Notes under the pieces: generated by a model | Told to the model about the DNA's origin: nothing | The model's input: only the letters and a program-made list of their open reading frames with translations | The model's database searches: none | Position numbers and translations under genes: made by a program | From: Gari tellinella | Lineage: Eukaryota; Mollusca; Bivalvia; Cardiida; Psammobiidae | Reading direction: 5' to 3' | DNA: 64,000 bases | Assembly (NCBI GenBank): GCA_922989275.2 | Contig: OV277856.1 | Coordinates: 85,021,038-85,085,037 of the forward strand | In this document: positions 24,184 through 36,323 of the stretch, piece after piece | Layout of the letters: every line of letters starts with the position of its first letter | Numbering within the stretch: position 1 is the first letter of the stretch

Positions 24184-24899
24184 AGATGATGATTTCAAAG
24201 CAGGCGATGTTTACGCAACAAAATAATATTAACCTCTTCACTGCCTTGTCCAAAATACAATGATTATGTGCAAACAGTTTGGATTCAGATTAGACGCCTT
24301 TTGAAGCGACGACTGACCAGGATCTAATATTTCTTAAACTAATAAACCTAAAATTGACATTTGAGAAATAATTGCAGATGACAATTGGTTAAATAATGAA
24401 ACGCGATCGACGGTACAAGTTATGATCTTTTTGTTAGAATGAGCTTATATACGAGTCGTATATATCTTTATTTAAGTCTCATCTGTGTACATACATAACA
24501 AATATTAACAAACATCATATATACAGAAACTATGGCGTACAAGACATTCTTTCTAAGAATTATAGGAGACTATCACAGATTAATTACTATTACAATTTAT
24601 ATGCATACGTAAGAACAGTTGCATGCTGATAATCGTTGTATTAAAATATGTTTTTAAGAAAAAAGTTCTGAAAATCCAAACGTACGCTAGATCTACTGCG
24701 TATTATTAAGAAATGGTGTAAAGAAGCCGTGATCATCTTTAATAAGATCAAAGATAAGCTGATAAGCAACAACCACATGAGATAGGTAAGACATTAACCT
24801 ATAAAGAATAAGAAAAATATGCATGACTAACATTAAAGCTGGGTTCTTCTTTTTAAAGTATTCAAACAGGTTTAGGCACATATACGTATATTAGACTGG

Positions 24900-25290
24900 G
24901 ATTGGTAATTCAAACCTTTAGCTGATGAAATTTATTAAAATTCATAAAGTCAGCAAATGCATCAGAAGCTTTAAGAAGTAAATCTGTTCTAAAATCCTTA
25001 TGCATAGGGCAATCTAAATTTACATGTGTCTCATCCTCGACAATAGTGTTTCAAAATGGGCATTTGCGTTCTTCTTCAGCCATATTTTCATATCTTCCTG
25101 TCTCAATGCGTATAGGGGCAACCGTGCATCTAAATTTACAGAATGCTGACCTATGACTTGGCGGTAATATGACAAGGCAATATTTTTCAAGGTCATAATT
25201 TTGTTTAAAAACTCTATACGTTCTCAGTTTGTTTCTCCCTTTTCTAGAAATGGCAGTGGTGCTATTTATTGTTCTAGTCAACGTCTGCAA
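24900..25290 (-). pseudogene. C-terminal fragment of a LINE reverse transcriptase ORF
   Basis: The minus strand reads LRTYRVFKQNYDLEKY, SHRSAFCKFRCTVAPIRIET and GRYENMAEEERKCPF, then a TGA at 25051-25053, and continues in the same frame with NTIVEDETHVNLDCPMHKDF and RTDLLLKASDAFADF. This matches the layout of the zinc-knuckle tail (CPxC...H...CP) I recall from a LINE group common in molluscs. The stop replaces the residue after CPF, probably the second Cys. The upstream RT domain is absent, so this is a truncated dead copy. Downstream it fades into frameshifted sequence to about 24700. The family assignment is from memory. Confidence 0.6.
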
Positions 25291-25377
25291 TATCTTCTGC
25301 TTACAATTGTCGTCTGCTGTTTTTTCTCAAAGTCACTGATTGGCCTTTCTGACAGAAAAAATCTTAATAAAGAGTAA

Positions 25378-25441
25378 CAAACAGTTTGAATCCAGATCAG
25401 ATACCGAGTTACGCGGCGTCTGATCTGGATTCAAGCTGTTT
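25378..25441. repeat. A-type hairpin in a decayed F-family context
   Basis: Left arm caaacagtttgaatccagat and right arm atctggattcaagctgttt. The right flank up to about 25540 (cgactccttccgaataacgc, gatgtcgttgtagagag) repeats the right arm of the F element at 13915-14274. Confidence 0.75.
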
Positions 25442-25678
25442 TTCAAATGTTAGCCAATGTCCCAATCCATAGCGACTCCTTCCGAATAACGCACATATTT
25501 TTGTCTCCCGTAGGATGTCGTTGTAGAGAGAGAGGGCGCTGTAGTTTTGAAGTCCTTATTATTTCCTAGTAAATGCATTCATGCTAAAACCCACGACTTC
25601 AATTGCAAACCGTTTGGAGCCCGATAAGCCGCCGAGTTCCAAACTAGCTGTTTGCCACTCAGATATAACTAAATCGAC

Positions 25679-25930
25679 TTAACCCTTTCCCTCATAGCCT
25701 GTTTCTAGTTTTGAAGACAGGTGGCCACTTCAAGCAGGTTGAAAGTAAAGCAGAATGTGCCTTAAGGCACATTCTGCTTTACTTTCAGCCTGCTTTAAGC
25801 TAAAATCTGCTAGGCTATATAAAATACGTGTAATGGTAATTGTTCATGAGGGTATGAACTGGAACTATTTTCTTCGGCGGAGGAATAAATTAAATACGCT
25901 AAAAGTCGTTTCTATGGGGGAAAGGGTTAA
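25679..25930. mobile_element. G-family MITE, complete (TTAACCCTTTCCC ends)
   Basis: TTAACCCTTTCCCTCATAG on the left and GGGGGAAAGGGTTAA on the right. The central hairpin has 'gcaggttgaaagtaaagcag' arms around AATGTGCCTTAAGGCACATT. TTAA borders again suggest a piggyBac-like origin. The ORF from 25755 runs out of the hairpin and is not credited. Confidence 0.85.
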
Positions 25931-26503
25931 ATTGTCTAGTCCTCAATTTCAACATTATATTGTATTGTGGTGTCTGATCTGGTCTAAACTGTTTGGAAAT
26001 GATATGCAAGCCGCACTTAGCGCGATAAGGATTAATCAATGTCGTCTTTGGTCCCAGACATGTGTGCTTTATTGTAGAATAGTAAAGATCTACATGCCAT
26101 GTACATCAAAGCTGAAACAAGCAGACGAACATTTCTCCAGACATCACTTTCCTTTGCGAGAGACAATGTCTTTGCCCATGCATTGTTGTCCTATCTGAGT
26201 CTTTGCTTTGCCAATTTCGGACGCTACGACGTCAGCGGGTTAAATATTAACCTTGAACGGCAGTCATTATTTCAGTCATGAAATGTTTTATTTCATAGTA
26301 CGTCTATATCATTCATTGCAGATTGAAGATATACGAAACAATTAACAATGTAATTTACGCTGGAATACATGCATAAATACTCGTAGAAACTAATTAATGT
26401 CAATTCACCTTGAGCACGTTAATAGTATTCTACGAACAATACTATCAAATGCAAAATATTTCAGAACTGGTTATATCTTTTTTCTTTCATAATATCATAG
26501 TAT

Positions 26504-26568
26504 CAAATAGTTTGGTTCCAGATGAGACGCCGAGTAACTCGGCGGCTCATCTTGATCCAAACTGTTTG
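26504..26568. repeat. A-type hairpin cassette (GCCGAGTAACTCGGC core)
   Basis: The arms carry GATGAG/CTCATC as in the 19366 copy, with a few later mismatches (ggcggctcatcttgat). Confidence 0.85.
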
Positions 26569-26940
26569 CGACAGTTATCACAATTCGCCTGTAGGATGAA
26601 GATGGTTAAGGTATACCTAATTAGTCTCAATACGCGGGTAAAAAATTACCACAAATGATACTAAAACCTGTTCTATTTTTTCTAGTGATATATCAATTTT
26701 TATTTCTATTTCTCCCTGCGCGCACATTAAAATAATTTTCTCTCTTTTTGCTGAAATAAATTACTTTTTATTACAAATAAATTGTCACTGTGATTTTAGC
26801 TTTTGTGTTTGCCTTGAGAATATATATGTTGTGGTTACATTACGTACAGTCGATACTCTGTAAACCGAACAAATCAGGTCTGGGGACAGTGTTTGATCAG
26901 GTTAAACGAACAGAAGCGGGTTGTGGCCTTTCAAAAGAAG

Positions 26941-27050
26941 TTTAACCCCTTAATAACATTACTCCGGGTACAATAAATATTTGCAAACAGTTTGGATCCT
27001 GGTCAGACGCCGCATAGCGCGGCCTCTGATCAGCATCCAACCTGTTTGAG
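26941..27050 (+). repeat. A-family element, left end plus hairpin
   Basis: TTAACCCCTT left end, 'actccgggtacaat' arm and a hairpin at 26984-27048 with several core mismatches (gccgcatagcgcggcc). The right terminal repeat is not recognisable. Confidence 0.7.
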
Positions 27051-27621
27051 ACCCTTTAAATGCATATATGTATGTTATTGTCTGTGTATATGTAAATAGT
27101 TATGAATAAAAGAAGTCTTAGTCTAGTTGCTTAGGGTGAAAATCGTTACTTGGTGGATTAAAGCATAAAACTTTGTATACGGGTTGCATTTGCAGTAAAT
27201 AATCATAATAATTAGGGGTGCCCGACCTGGCTGCCCTATTTCGGCCAAAATCCAAAATGGCGTCCAAAATGGTCGCCATAAAATAAGAAGTTTTGTAAAA
27301 CGCCCTTATTTCGTAAATTTTCCTGATTAAAAGTGTCAATAAATGTGTAAACTGGACAGAAAGACTGTACTGTGATATAGTTGGACCAATTTATATAATA
27401 AAATTGTTTATTTTCTATATAAAAACTTAATTTCTTTAATCTGAATAGAACAGAATAGAACATAAATCGTCTAAGGCATTGACTGACACTTCACAAATGT
27501 ATATTGTTAATATTTACCCGAATAAAATGGTTCTGAATTTAAATTGAATACATAATCACAATCAATGTATTCAACGTGTTCAACATTATTAGAAAATATC
27601 ATTCTTTCTTTCTAATTAAAA

Positions 27622-27837
27622 TACAATCGAACCTCGATATCACATGTATTTACTGCGTGCTAGAACTGATTTAAGTTGAATATTCTCGTATTTTTTTCAG
27701 TTGAAAATCGATTATTCATTCATGCTTAAGTCAAACATGTCTGTGTTTAAAAGTTAGAAGGTGACTAAGATACATTTAACTTTGAAATTTGGGAATGTCG
27801 ACTAAGGACAGTTTCGAGTTTTCAAGGTTCGATTGTA
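27622..27837. mobile_element. pogo/Tigger-like MITE
   Basis: TACAATCGAACCTCGATATC on the left and, reverse-complemented, TACAATCGAACCTTGAAAAC on the right, within TA. It belongs to the same group as 8212-8393. The interior is non-coding. Confidence 0.65.
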
Positions 27838-28059
27838 TAACAGTTGTACTAGTATGTCAGTTTTGCAGTACATAGCCCATTTCGTGATCAGGATAATTCA
27901 TAGTTCTTTTGCATACACTTAAACATCAATTGAGTATTTTAGCATATATACTTTCTAGAGCATGGTGGCATTGCCTTATATCCCGTTTAAGTTCTCTGCA
28001 ATTTTCTGCTTTTTTGTGAGTGTTCTCCAGGGAAGTGGTCAAATATCATTTAATTTGGT

Positions 28060-30190
28060 CCAACGAAAGGCGTCTTGATACGGGAAATTCTGGTCCGACT
28101 ATATATTGAAGAACCAAATAATGGTTTGGTAGAGGCTTCTATTGGCGTGTTGTAATAGAGGTGGTAGGTCCTGCATAGCTTAACATTTTACCCTGAGGAA
28201 ACAGTTCCTGCCATAGGTCATTGACTTTGTATAGTTGTGATGTATGATCATAACGTATTCAAGTGATTCTTTCGATGCACTTATATGCTTCACTCTGCAC
28301 TAACAATGGTATTTATAAATGGATTCCTCAAAGCAACAGAAAATGATGCCATTACTTGAGAACATGATTTCAATGTCTTCAACGATGTCTTGGACATGAA
28401 GACTTATTCTTGTATCCGCTTCCTCGTGGTCATGGAGCGGCATTTGCGTACTACAGCCTTTGGAAACAACAGATTGGCATGCAGTGATGTAAATCACTTT
28501 GTTTCCTTGGTTTTCATTGGCAGCCACATCTCCCGTCAAGAGATCAAAAAGCTCTTCTTTTGATATTTAAGTTCTAATGAAATAAGTAGAAATTCACTGG
28601 TAGTCTTGTCTGATGTGAAACGTCATTTTTTTTGCCTTTCCCTCTTTTCCTCGGATTGCCCCTTTGTGACTATATGTATCACTTGTGTGTGGGTCGCACA
28701 CAACATCAACCTTTTAGCAACTTTGAAACTGTCTGTTTGTCCATGGTATGAAAGCATTTTGACTGCACTATGCCATATCCAACATGTGGTAGTTCCTGTT
28801 TATTATTTGGGTCTAGGTTCTCCAATGGTTCCGACTTGCAGGTTGAATGTCTCAGTCTTTCCTGCTGAGAACAAAGTTGGTGCCAAGGCTGATTTCCATT
28901 GGGAAAGAAGTTATTCTGGGCCTGAGTTTATAAAATTCTAAGCAAAAATTTCATATACATGTATAACTAGTATTTGCATACATAAGTCTACTGTAAAACT
29001 TTATTAAACCTCTGGGCCACATCATCTTCACGAACTTGGGAAACTGTGAAAAGTTGACTAAAAAGAATATTATTGCTTTTTAGTTCATCATTGTTATGTT
29101 TCACTTTTGACTTTCCTTTAGTGATTGGTATTGCAAAAAGTGGTATTTTGTTGTTATTTATTGGAATCTGCATTGGTTAGGTCCTGTCTATTACCACTTT
29201 TTGCACATATTCTTGCATCACTGTCTAAATTGTGCATAAAGCATTTCTTGCAGTAATTTCACAATGAATCACACCGCTCATGTGACTCTTCTAGAAATGG
29301 AGTTTTCATACTGTTCGATTGTTTACACAAATTATTGACCTACTAACCTTTTAAAAGTCTCTTGTTTTGAGGATCTAATGGTTATGGCTACAAAACGTTT
29401 TTTTTATCAAGTTTAATTTTCTGAAATTCATTTAGAATTTTAACATTTCAGGCCAAGATATCACCTAGCCTTTATGTACATCCAGATTCTCTGTTAGTTC
29501 AATGTCACCTTGATTGTTCTGCGCATTTGCCCGATGAAGCGATTCGACAGAAAACTTGTGATTTATTTTTGGAAATACCCAGTATTTTTGGATAACATTG
29601 TTGCTGGTATCAGATAGTGATTTCATAATTCTTGTATGAACTTGTAGCCAGTGTGTATTGTTGGTGTGGTAAAGAATAAGGAAGAATATGGGACAAGCTG
29701 CTCTAAAATGCTGACATAAAATGTGCAGTTTAATTCACAATGTGCACGTACAAAAAGGAGAACCAACATCTCTAAACGTAGTATGAGGTCCCAGTATTTG
29801 AATGTAGAACACATTCGTGTCATGTTGTTCTTCCAGGCAACACATATTCCGTCATATGCTTGGTCATTCATAATTTGGAATGATTCCTGTTTCAATTTAG
29901 CTTATACCAAAAACTGTCACTTTGTAAGCATATCGTGTTTTAATTAAATAGTCAAATGAGTTGCAGAAATGAAGGAATCGGCTGTTCCCGGTGTTGCCAC
30001 GTCAGCTTTTGTTAAGGCTTGACCATCCAGATTCATCTCACAGCTACCGACAACCCTTCAAATGGCAATCTCAATAGTCGATATGGAGACCTCCAAGCAT
30101 CATCACGTAGACATTTTCGCAATGTGAATCTGTCCAGTTCCACTGAACGTATTTGGCTAAAGTAAAGAGTAAATCTCTCTATGCTCTCAA
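28060..30190 (-). pseudogene. Relic of an uncharacterised multicopy animal protein family (HEEADTR motif)
   Basis: Conserved blocks appear in family order on the minus strand but in shifting frames. They are KYVQWNWTDSHCENVY with VMMLGGLHID (about 30080-30145); TKADVATPGTADSFISATH (about 29955-30025); LRLEMLVLLFVRAHCE with ILEQLVPY (29690-29800); IPLFAIPITKGKSKVKHNND (29080-29160); VVCDPHTSDTYSHKGAI and PRKRGKGKKNDVSHQTRLPV (28590-28700); KEELFDLLTGDVAANENQ, HDHEEADTRISLHVQDIVED (28390-28560); and ERITWIRYDHTSQLYKVND (28160-28270). The expected segment after the HEEADTR block is missing, so there is an internal deletion as well as stops and frameshifts. I recall this family as large and repeated in cnidarian, mollusc and fish genomes, possibly transposon-borne, with no known biochemical role. 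The order and number of blocks make the assignment to one family firm; its function remains unknown. Confidence 0.7.
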
Positions 30191-30249
30191 GCTGTCAGTA
30201 GGGCACCTACCCAATTACCCATCCCACAAACAACACTGTTGTCCTCGTC

Positions 30250-32390
30250 CATAGTGTAGGAACTAATAGTTGAATTTTTTTCTTGATATACTAAACTAAA
30301 CTTATAAGAAATAAAGTCAATACCTAATCAAAGTAATGCAAAATACTAGATTTCGATGAGACAAACAGTTTCAACTTAATAATATGGTCGTTATTACCAA
30401 TTATTTTGGCACGAATGGGCTTCTGTAGTTTTCAAAATGAACTTGGAGAGGTCTAACGAAAAAAGCATATTTACTTTTTATTTATAATAAATTTACATTT
30501 TATAGGCAATATATGTTTCATCTAAATGGTTATTGTGCATTTCCATAATTTATTCCATAGGAAAATGCTGATGAAATGTTACAAGCTGCGTGTTTGCAGC
30601 AAGTCACGAAAACCCATGACAATTACTTTTTCTATACTATGTAATTACATGATTAATTCTCATTGCAGTTAAACGTACTACATGTTTTGGCTATTTATCA
30701 GCCATAATTTCAAAATATAGAAATCATATTGTGTCATGATTATCAGACGCTCAAATCAGAAATAAAACATGGTATGGTGGCCTCAATGAGACATAACCTA
30801 AATTCCATAATCTATCAAACAAATGTTTTTTCTTTAATAATTTGTAGCAAATAAGTTATTATTTTATATCTACGTTTTTCTTATAATATTTATGTCATAA
30901 AACATGGAATTTTTAGTATCATTCAGATTTATCGGCCCTAGCTTAAAAATGGGCCACTTTTTATCACATTCTCAATAATTTTTCGCGAGCTGCACTGTTT
31001 TCAATAGAAAAGACGCATCAAATGTAAATTTATCACACATATACTATACAGTTTATGTATATTTTCTATTAATCTGCTCCAAAACATCACATTATATTTC
31101 AGTTCCTACTGCTGAAATGGAGCTATAAAAAGTCTGTATACGTTAGCCGCCATTTTGAATTTTTCAAAAAGTAGGTCACCTAGCCCGGGCACCTATATGC
31201 CATTTGATTCTATAGGTGTCATACTATACATGTGAGAAGTTTGATACTTTAATCCACTCTGTAACGATTTGGCCAAAAAATGGACATAAGCAACTAGACT
31301 ATCTAGGCTTCACCAAAAAAACAAACACTTTAAATTTAAAAAATTAAAAGCAGATGATTGTTAAAAACTGATGACGTCATGGCAATGAAGGGGTTATTTA
31401 GCAGTCAGTTAAGACAGGTCTCATATTTGAAGTAGCCATAAAGTAGCCACATGCCCTTACAGCTATATATGTACATATATGGTCATATTACACATTTGTC
31501 TTTTCAGTATAGTAATTTCAAATTACTATTCAAATTCAACTCCAGATATCTTATGTGTAATTGTGTATGATATTTGACATATTGTTTTAATGCTTCTTGC
31601 TTATGACTAAACTAGAGTGGTAGTGTATAAAGTGATTCTTGATATGTTATATAATAACTGATGTATTGATCACTGATAAAGAAATAAGTAAAATAAAAAA
31701 CAAAATACATCTTTACTAAATGGTGGTTGAGAGAGACCATAATGGTGTTTTCGGTTTTAGACGACAATAATCGATTGTTTTATGTTCAAAATGTTTTTCC
31801 TGTAAACATCGTTTTCCTATGATAATACGAGCAATATTAAAGTGATAGTTATAATCAACACATTGGACAAAAATATTAAATTGACCATTCATACATAATT
31901 ATATACATATGACTGCACCTATTATGTTTAATTGATGGGTTCTTTATCAATTCGCAGAATTAATGATTGTACTCGTATAAAATTGTAATGTCTTTAACAC
32001 TTGACTTAGTCAACCCTTGTTAAAGTACATGAAACCTCTCACAAGGATGAGGTCATGGTCTCACAGAATATCAATAGCTAGATGCTCTCACAGTGAAGAA
32101 GATGCAATTATTTCCAAATAAGTGTATTTATGATAACAATATTATACTATATAAGCAGGTGCCTGATAAGTCTGCAAACTGCTTGTATTCAAATTAAAAC
32201 TAATCGCTAAAACTTTCAAAATGTGTTTTTTTCATCAATTGTATTGTATTGCGTTTATATATAGTTTAATTGAAAAAGGAAATAATAACGTTTTACTGCT
32301 GTTATAAACTTCTTGATGAATGATGTCATTCAATCAGCAGACATTTGTTTGTAAGATATATTACGATTATTTAGTGAATGGCCAGGGTTT
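30250..32390. other. Gene-free AT-rich stretch
   Basis: No reading frame or structured repeat is convincing. A lone 'gatgacgtcatggcaatgaa' followed by ggggtta at 31370-31395 is an orphan right end of the A family. A weak B-family remnant (gtctgcaaactgcttg, gcgtttatat, ataataacgtttt) spans about 32170-32300. Confidence 0.5.
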
Positions 32391-32397
32391 ACACAAT

Positions 32398-32633
32398 TTA
32401 ACCATTTACTCCATAACCTGTTTCTAGTAGTAAAGATAAATGATATGTTGAAAATAAAGTAGAGTGCGCCTTATGGTGAATTCTGCTTTACTTTCAGTCT
32501 GTCTTAAGCTATCATCTACTAGAGTATAGAAAATATATCTAAATTAATGATATAAAATGAAACTATTTTTTTCAGAGGAGGAACAAATTAAATGTGTTAA
32601 ATGCGTTCATGTACCTATAGAATAATGGGTTAA
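32398..32633. mobile_element. G-family MITE, diverged
   Basis: TTAACCATTTACTCCATAAC on the left and ATAATGGGTTAA on the right, with the 'gttgaaaataaagtagag' arm and a decayed GCCTTATGG core. Confidence 0.75.
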
Positions 32634-33131
32634 ATCTATCACACATATCTTGAAAGACTTTGCCAGCGGGCTTCCTTTAACGACATCTCATCTAGATCTA
32701 CACTATTAACAATTCGTATGGGCATAGACATAAGGTTCCCTTCATGAGATACACTATGTCAGTTAATCTTACACGTACCGTAAACGAGCTGGCAGATCTA
32801 CTGACAATTGATAAAAGAGAGACAAATCTTGGGTATAATGTGAAGTTATTGAACTACTGAGTGTCCAAAGCATAGCATTGGGCGTACAACCATAAATGAC
32901 CATTTCCTTTCAGTGTTTAAAACAGGCGCTGCAAGAAGCCTGAAAGTAAGGTAGAAAGTTTCTTCAAGGACCTTCTACTTAAATTCAGATGTATTGAAAA
33001 GCATTTCTTTGAGGAAAGTATTAATGTGTGAAAATATGTTCCTAGGGAGGCAAATCAAGCCTACGTTTGTATTGACCTTGCATTTGCAACCGGTTTACAT
33101 CCCGCTCAGGGTCCAAACTGCTTGATAGTCA

Positions 33132-33396
33132 TACAGTGGGGACGACTTTATCCTTCTTCAATAAACACATATTTGCTTAAACAATTGTGTCCATTGCAAA
33201 TACAAACATTTAATGTGAATTGGAGCAAGATTAGATGCCAGGTAACCCGGTGTCTAGTTAGGTCCAACCTATTTGTCACTCAGATCAAAAACAAATCGTC
33301 AATAGTTGTCATTAACCAGTCGTTTTCTACATTATATAATAATACGTTTGCGTCAATTTCCGTTTTAAGGGAATGAACTACGCCTTCTCTACTGTA
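33132..33396. mobile_element. B-family MITE, diverged
   Basis: TACAGTGGGGACGACTTTAT to TTCTCTACTGTA, with a hairpin remnant (gattagatgccaggtaaccc) and the right-arm 'gtttgcgtca' block. Confidence 0.7.
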
Positions 33397-33689
33397 AATA
33401 AATATATATTCCGTCAGTCACAAAGCATAAAATATAAATTTGATAGATAAACGCAGACGGGAAAGTTTCAGGTTTTCATATCAACCGACGAATAAAATGC
33501 ATTGCGGTAAGCAATATTAATTACCTTTCAATAGTCGCACACGTAGAACAGTCTGCGAGTGTTATTGATATGCGAACATAGTATAAAAAAACATAACAAA
33601 CACCATATTGGGAATATTTCCAGCAATACAATAAAACTTTTCTATTACATATACGACCACTACATGGGATAATTGTGTCAAAACTTAGG

Positions 33690-33780
33690 CAGGTGGCAGC
33701 TGAAAACAAGATGACAGTAAAACAGAAATATCCTAAAGGAGTTTCTGTTTTACTGTTATCTTGCTTTCAGCAGCCACCTG
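33690..33780. repeat. G-like palindrome
   Basis: A 91 bp foldback with arms caggtggcagctgaaaacaa and ttgctttcagcagccacctg, and inner arms gacagtaaaacagaaa / tttctgttttactgttatc. It keeps the G-core architecture with a different centre (tatcctaaaggag). Confidence 0.75.
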
Positions 33781-34030
33781 TCTCACAGGATATCAATAAG
33801 TCTACATTTTAGTGGTTGTACGAGTATTAAGGGGTTTTACTCTATTTATTCTACAGTTAAGCTTGTTCTAATCAACCAACCAGAAGAAGGCCTAATGGGT
33901 AGTCTTGACTAAACGTTTTGTTAAATGCAGTATAAAATATGATGCAGAAAGTTCATACAGTAGCTTTCTGTATTATAATCATTTTGCATTAAGAAGCCAT
34001 ATGTCTGTAAAGATACCCACACTAGTTGCG

Positions 34031-34252
34031 TAAACCCTTCAATGTCTTACCCCGATCACAATGGATATTTTCAATCAGACTGGATCCTGGTCAGACGACG
34101 CATAACGCCGTTTCTGATCAGGATTTTAAACTGTTTGACACTCATTACGATATATATTAAGTGAATGTATCTAAATCTATAATTTTAAGATATAAAGCAG
34201 AGAAGACGACGATTGTTGAAAAGAGATGGCGTTATGGCAGTGAAGGACTTAA
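34031..34252 (-). mobile_element. A-family MITE, old copy
   Basis: It is in reverse orientation: 'taaacccttcaatgtcttaccccgatcac' as two blocks, hairpin at 34072-34138, then 'gatggcgttatggcagtgaa' and ggactTTAA. Confidence 0.7.
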
Positions 34253-34376
34253 TGCAAGACTGACTATATAGATCTTACTGACAGTTTCCAAAGACACATC
34301 TCATCTACAAGCTTACATATGACAACTAGATATTAATCAAGATTAGTTGGTTAGAATGTAGGAGGGAAATGTATAT

Positions 34377-34568
34377 TAACCCATTCACTGCCTTACCCCG
34401 AGCACAATAGTTATTTGCAAACAGTTTGGATCCTGATCAGACGCCGCGTTACGCGTTGACACTCATTTCAATATGTATTCAGTCAGAATAGCAAAAAAAT
34501 AAAATCTAAGAAATAAAAGCAGACGGCAATTGTTTAAAATTGATGACGTCACGACAGTGAAGGGGTTA
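34377..34568 (-). mobile_element. A-family MITE with right hairpin arm deleted
   Basis: TTAACCCATTCACTGCC and the inverted CAGTGAAGGGGTTAA bound the element. The hairpin starts at 34418 (caaacagtttggatcctgat) and stops at the centre, joining directly to 'gacactcatttc'. The deletion ends exactly where the mirrored arm would finish, a typical palindrome-deletion outcome. Confidence 0.8.
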
Positions 34569-34692
34569 ACCCTTAGTATGCTAAATCATCGTCTGTGTAA
34601 GATTATCGTCTTTATAAAAGTACAAAACATTACATGTATAATGTCATTCACAACCAATTCCACTACTTTACACAGAGTACAATGGCTCTTTA

Positions 34693-34757
34693 CAAACAGC
34701 TTAGGTCCTAATCAGACACCGCGAAACGCAGCCTCTGGTTCGGATCTAATTGTGTGA
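34693..34757. repeat. A-type hairpin, decayed
   Basis: Left arm acaaacagcttaggtcctaa and right arm ttcggatctaattgtgtg remain pairable with mismatches. It is flanked downstream by 'gatgaagtcatggcagtgaa', the decayed A-family end. Confidence 0.65.
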
Positions 34758-35440
34758 CCTCCAATTACGATATAACTTAAGTCAATTTAACCAAAAAACT
34801 GAACTTCGAGAATAAAAAGAAGACGACAACTGTTTTAAGTAGATGAAGTCATGGCAGTGAATGGGGACAAATAATAATATTTACAATCGCCCCATTCAAT
34901 TCCATTGACAAAAAGTGTGTTCATTTCATCTAAACACCACTTTTCGAGAGAGCGGGACTTGTGGAAAAGTTTCGAAGGGGAGGCGGGGCATATGCATTTT
35001 TCATTCGCGAAGTAATCTTTGGACTTGCGACAGCAAACATTTGGCGGATTTTTTCAAAATTTGTTCTTAACGGATCTAATATTCTTCTTTATTAATGAGA
35101 TAAATTGCAAGAAAATTGACACAAGAATCTACCTTATAAACAGTGGCTATCTACGTTTCTTTATGACAACAAAACCCCGATAAATTTATTTTACTTTAAA
35201 ATGAAGTCACTTCCAATGACGTCAAAATCGTCATTTTTCGCGCCAAACTGTCAAGTTGTTGACAATGGAACTTATTTGTTCTGCTTTCGAATGTACACAG
35301 ATTCAGTAAATCGGCCATGGCTGTTCCTTATAGGGTACACATTATTCGTGTTATCTACCTCTAATATGGATTAAACATACATGCGAACTAACAAAATGTT
35401 TATTTAATGTTAGAAATTACAGCAAATATATTGTAAATAT

Positions 35441-35570
35441 AAGAAATGAACTGATTTTTTCGGCGTTCAAGCGAAATGAACGACAGAAAACTATCGCGAT
35501 TCATGGTATTTGCCGATAATTTTCTGTAGTTCATTTCGCTTGAACGCCGAATAAAATCAGTTCATTTCTT
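35441..35570. mobile_element. Foldback element with 50-bp arms
   Basis: The left arm aagaaatgaactgatttt, then tcggcgttcaagcgaaatga and acgacagaaaa, is mirrored on the right with one indel and one mismatch. The spacer is about 30 bp (ctatcgcgattcatgg...). It is unrelated to the A-G families and has no coding capacity. Confidence 0.75.
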
Positions 35571-35710
35571 AAATAAATAACAAGAAATATCTTTAAAAAA
35601 GATATTCAGCGGAATGAGTGGTTGAACTAATGCTACAGATGGGTGTGCAAAATTGAATGAAATTGAGGTTTTCAAAGAATTGTAATATCTTGGATTGAAA
35701 AGCAAATCAT

Positions 35711-36125
35711 TCAATTACAGTAACTTTCACGTAAAATATAGCTACTAAAGGTCCATCCTCTACAGAATCACCAAACAAAAATGTAAACCGTATTCTGCTG
35801 CTCATAAGAGTCTTGCATAAATGTACTGTTCTATCAATGGAGTTTCTGAAAACAAAGATGTCATATCTAAAAATAAGAAACATGCTGTCATAGCAATTGC
35901 AGACTCTTTGCACTAACAATTCACATTTAATTACAGTAACTTTTATTTAAAATGCAAAATTATTATGTACAGAAATGCAAAACAAAACAATTATTTAAAC
36001 CGTATCCTAGCTACTGGTAGAAGATCCTCACATTAATCTACTGTTCTATCACTCTTCATTCATGAATGGAGTTTCTTAGAAAAAAGATGTAATATCTTAA
36101 AATAGACGCATGATTGCATCAGCAT
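35711..36125. repeat. Diverged tandem duplication of about 220 bp
   Basis: Two units share 'aattacagtaactttt', 'aaaccgtat', 'ctactgttctatca', 'atggagtttct' and 'aaagatgt.atatct' in the same order (from 35711 and from 35929). The second unit has an extra 'ctcttcattcatga'. Neither has a convincing reading frame. Confidence 0.65.
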
Positions 36126-36284
36126 ACTCAATCTGTGTCTCTAAATTTTACACTCACAGTTTATATCCAGTAAAACTGTAATATTGCATAGACAAGCCTA
36201 CATGGTTCCAGATAAGAGGAAGTAAATTGAACAAATCACATTTTTTCACTCATTTCAACACCAAACCCTATAAACCCTATTAAT

Positions 36285-36323
36285 ACTCATTTGGATCGTC
36301 TCGAAGAGACGATTCAAATGAGT
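36285..36323. repeat. E-type palindrome
   Basis: A 39 bp hairpin: actcatttggatcgtctc, ga, then the mirrored arm with one mismatch. Its core resembles the inner palindrome of the D element at 11698-11772. It is flanked by 'aaaccctat' and 'atagggttta' in inverted orientation. Confidence 0.8.

Noticed and set aside
25755..26198. 147-residue ORF on the plus strand
   Set aside because: Its first third is the G-family hairpin and element arm; the remainder has no recognisable similarity.
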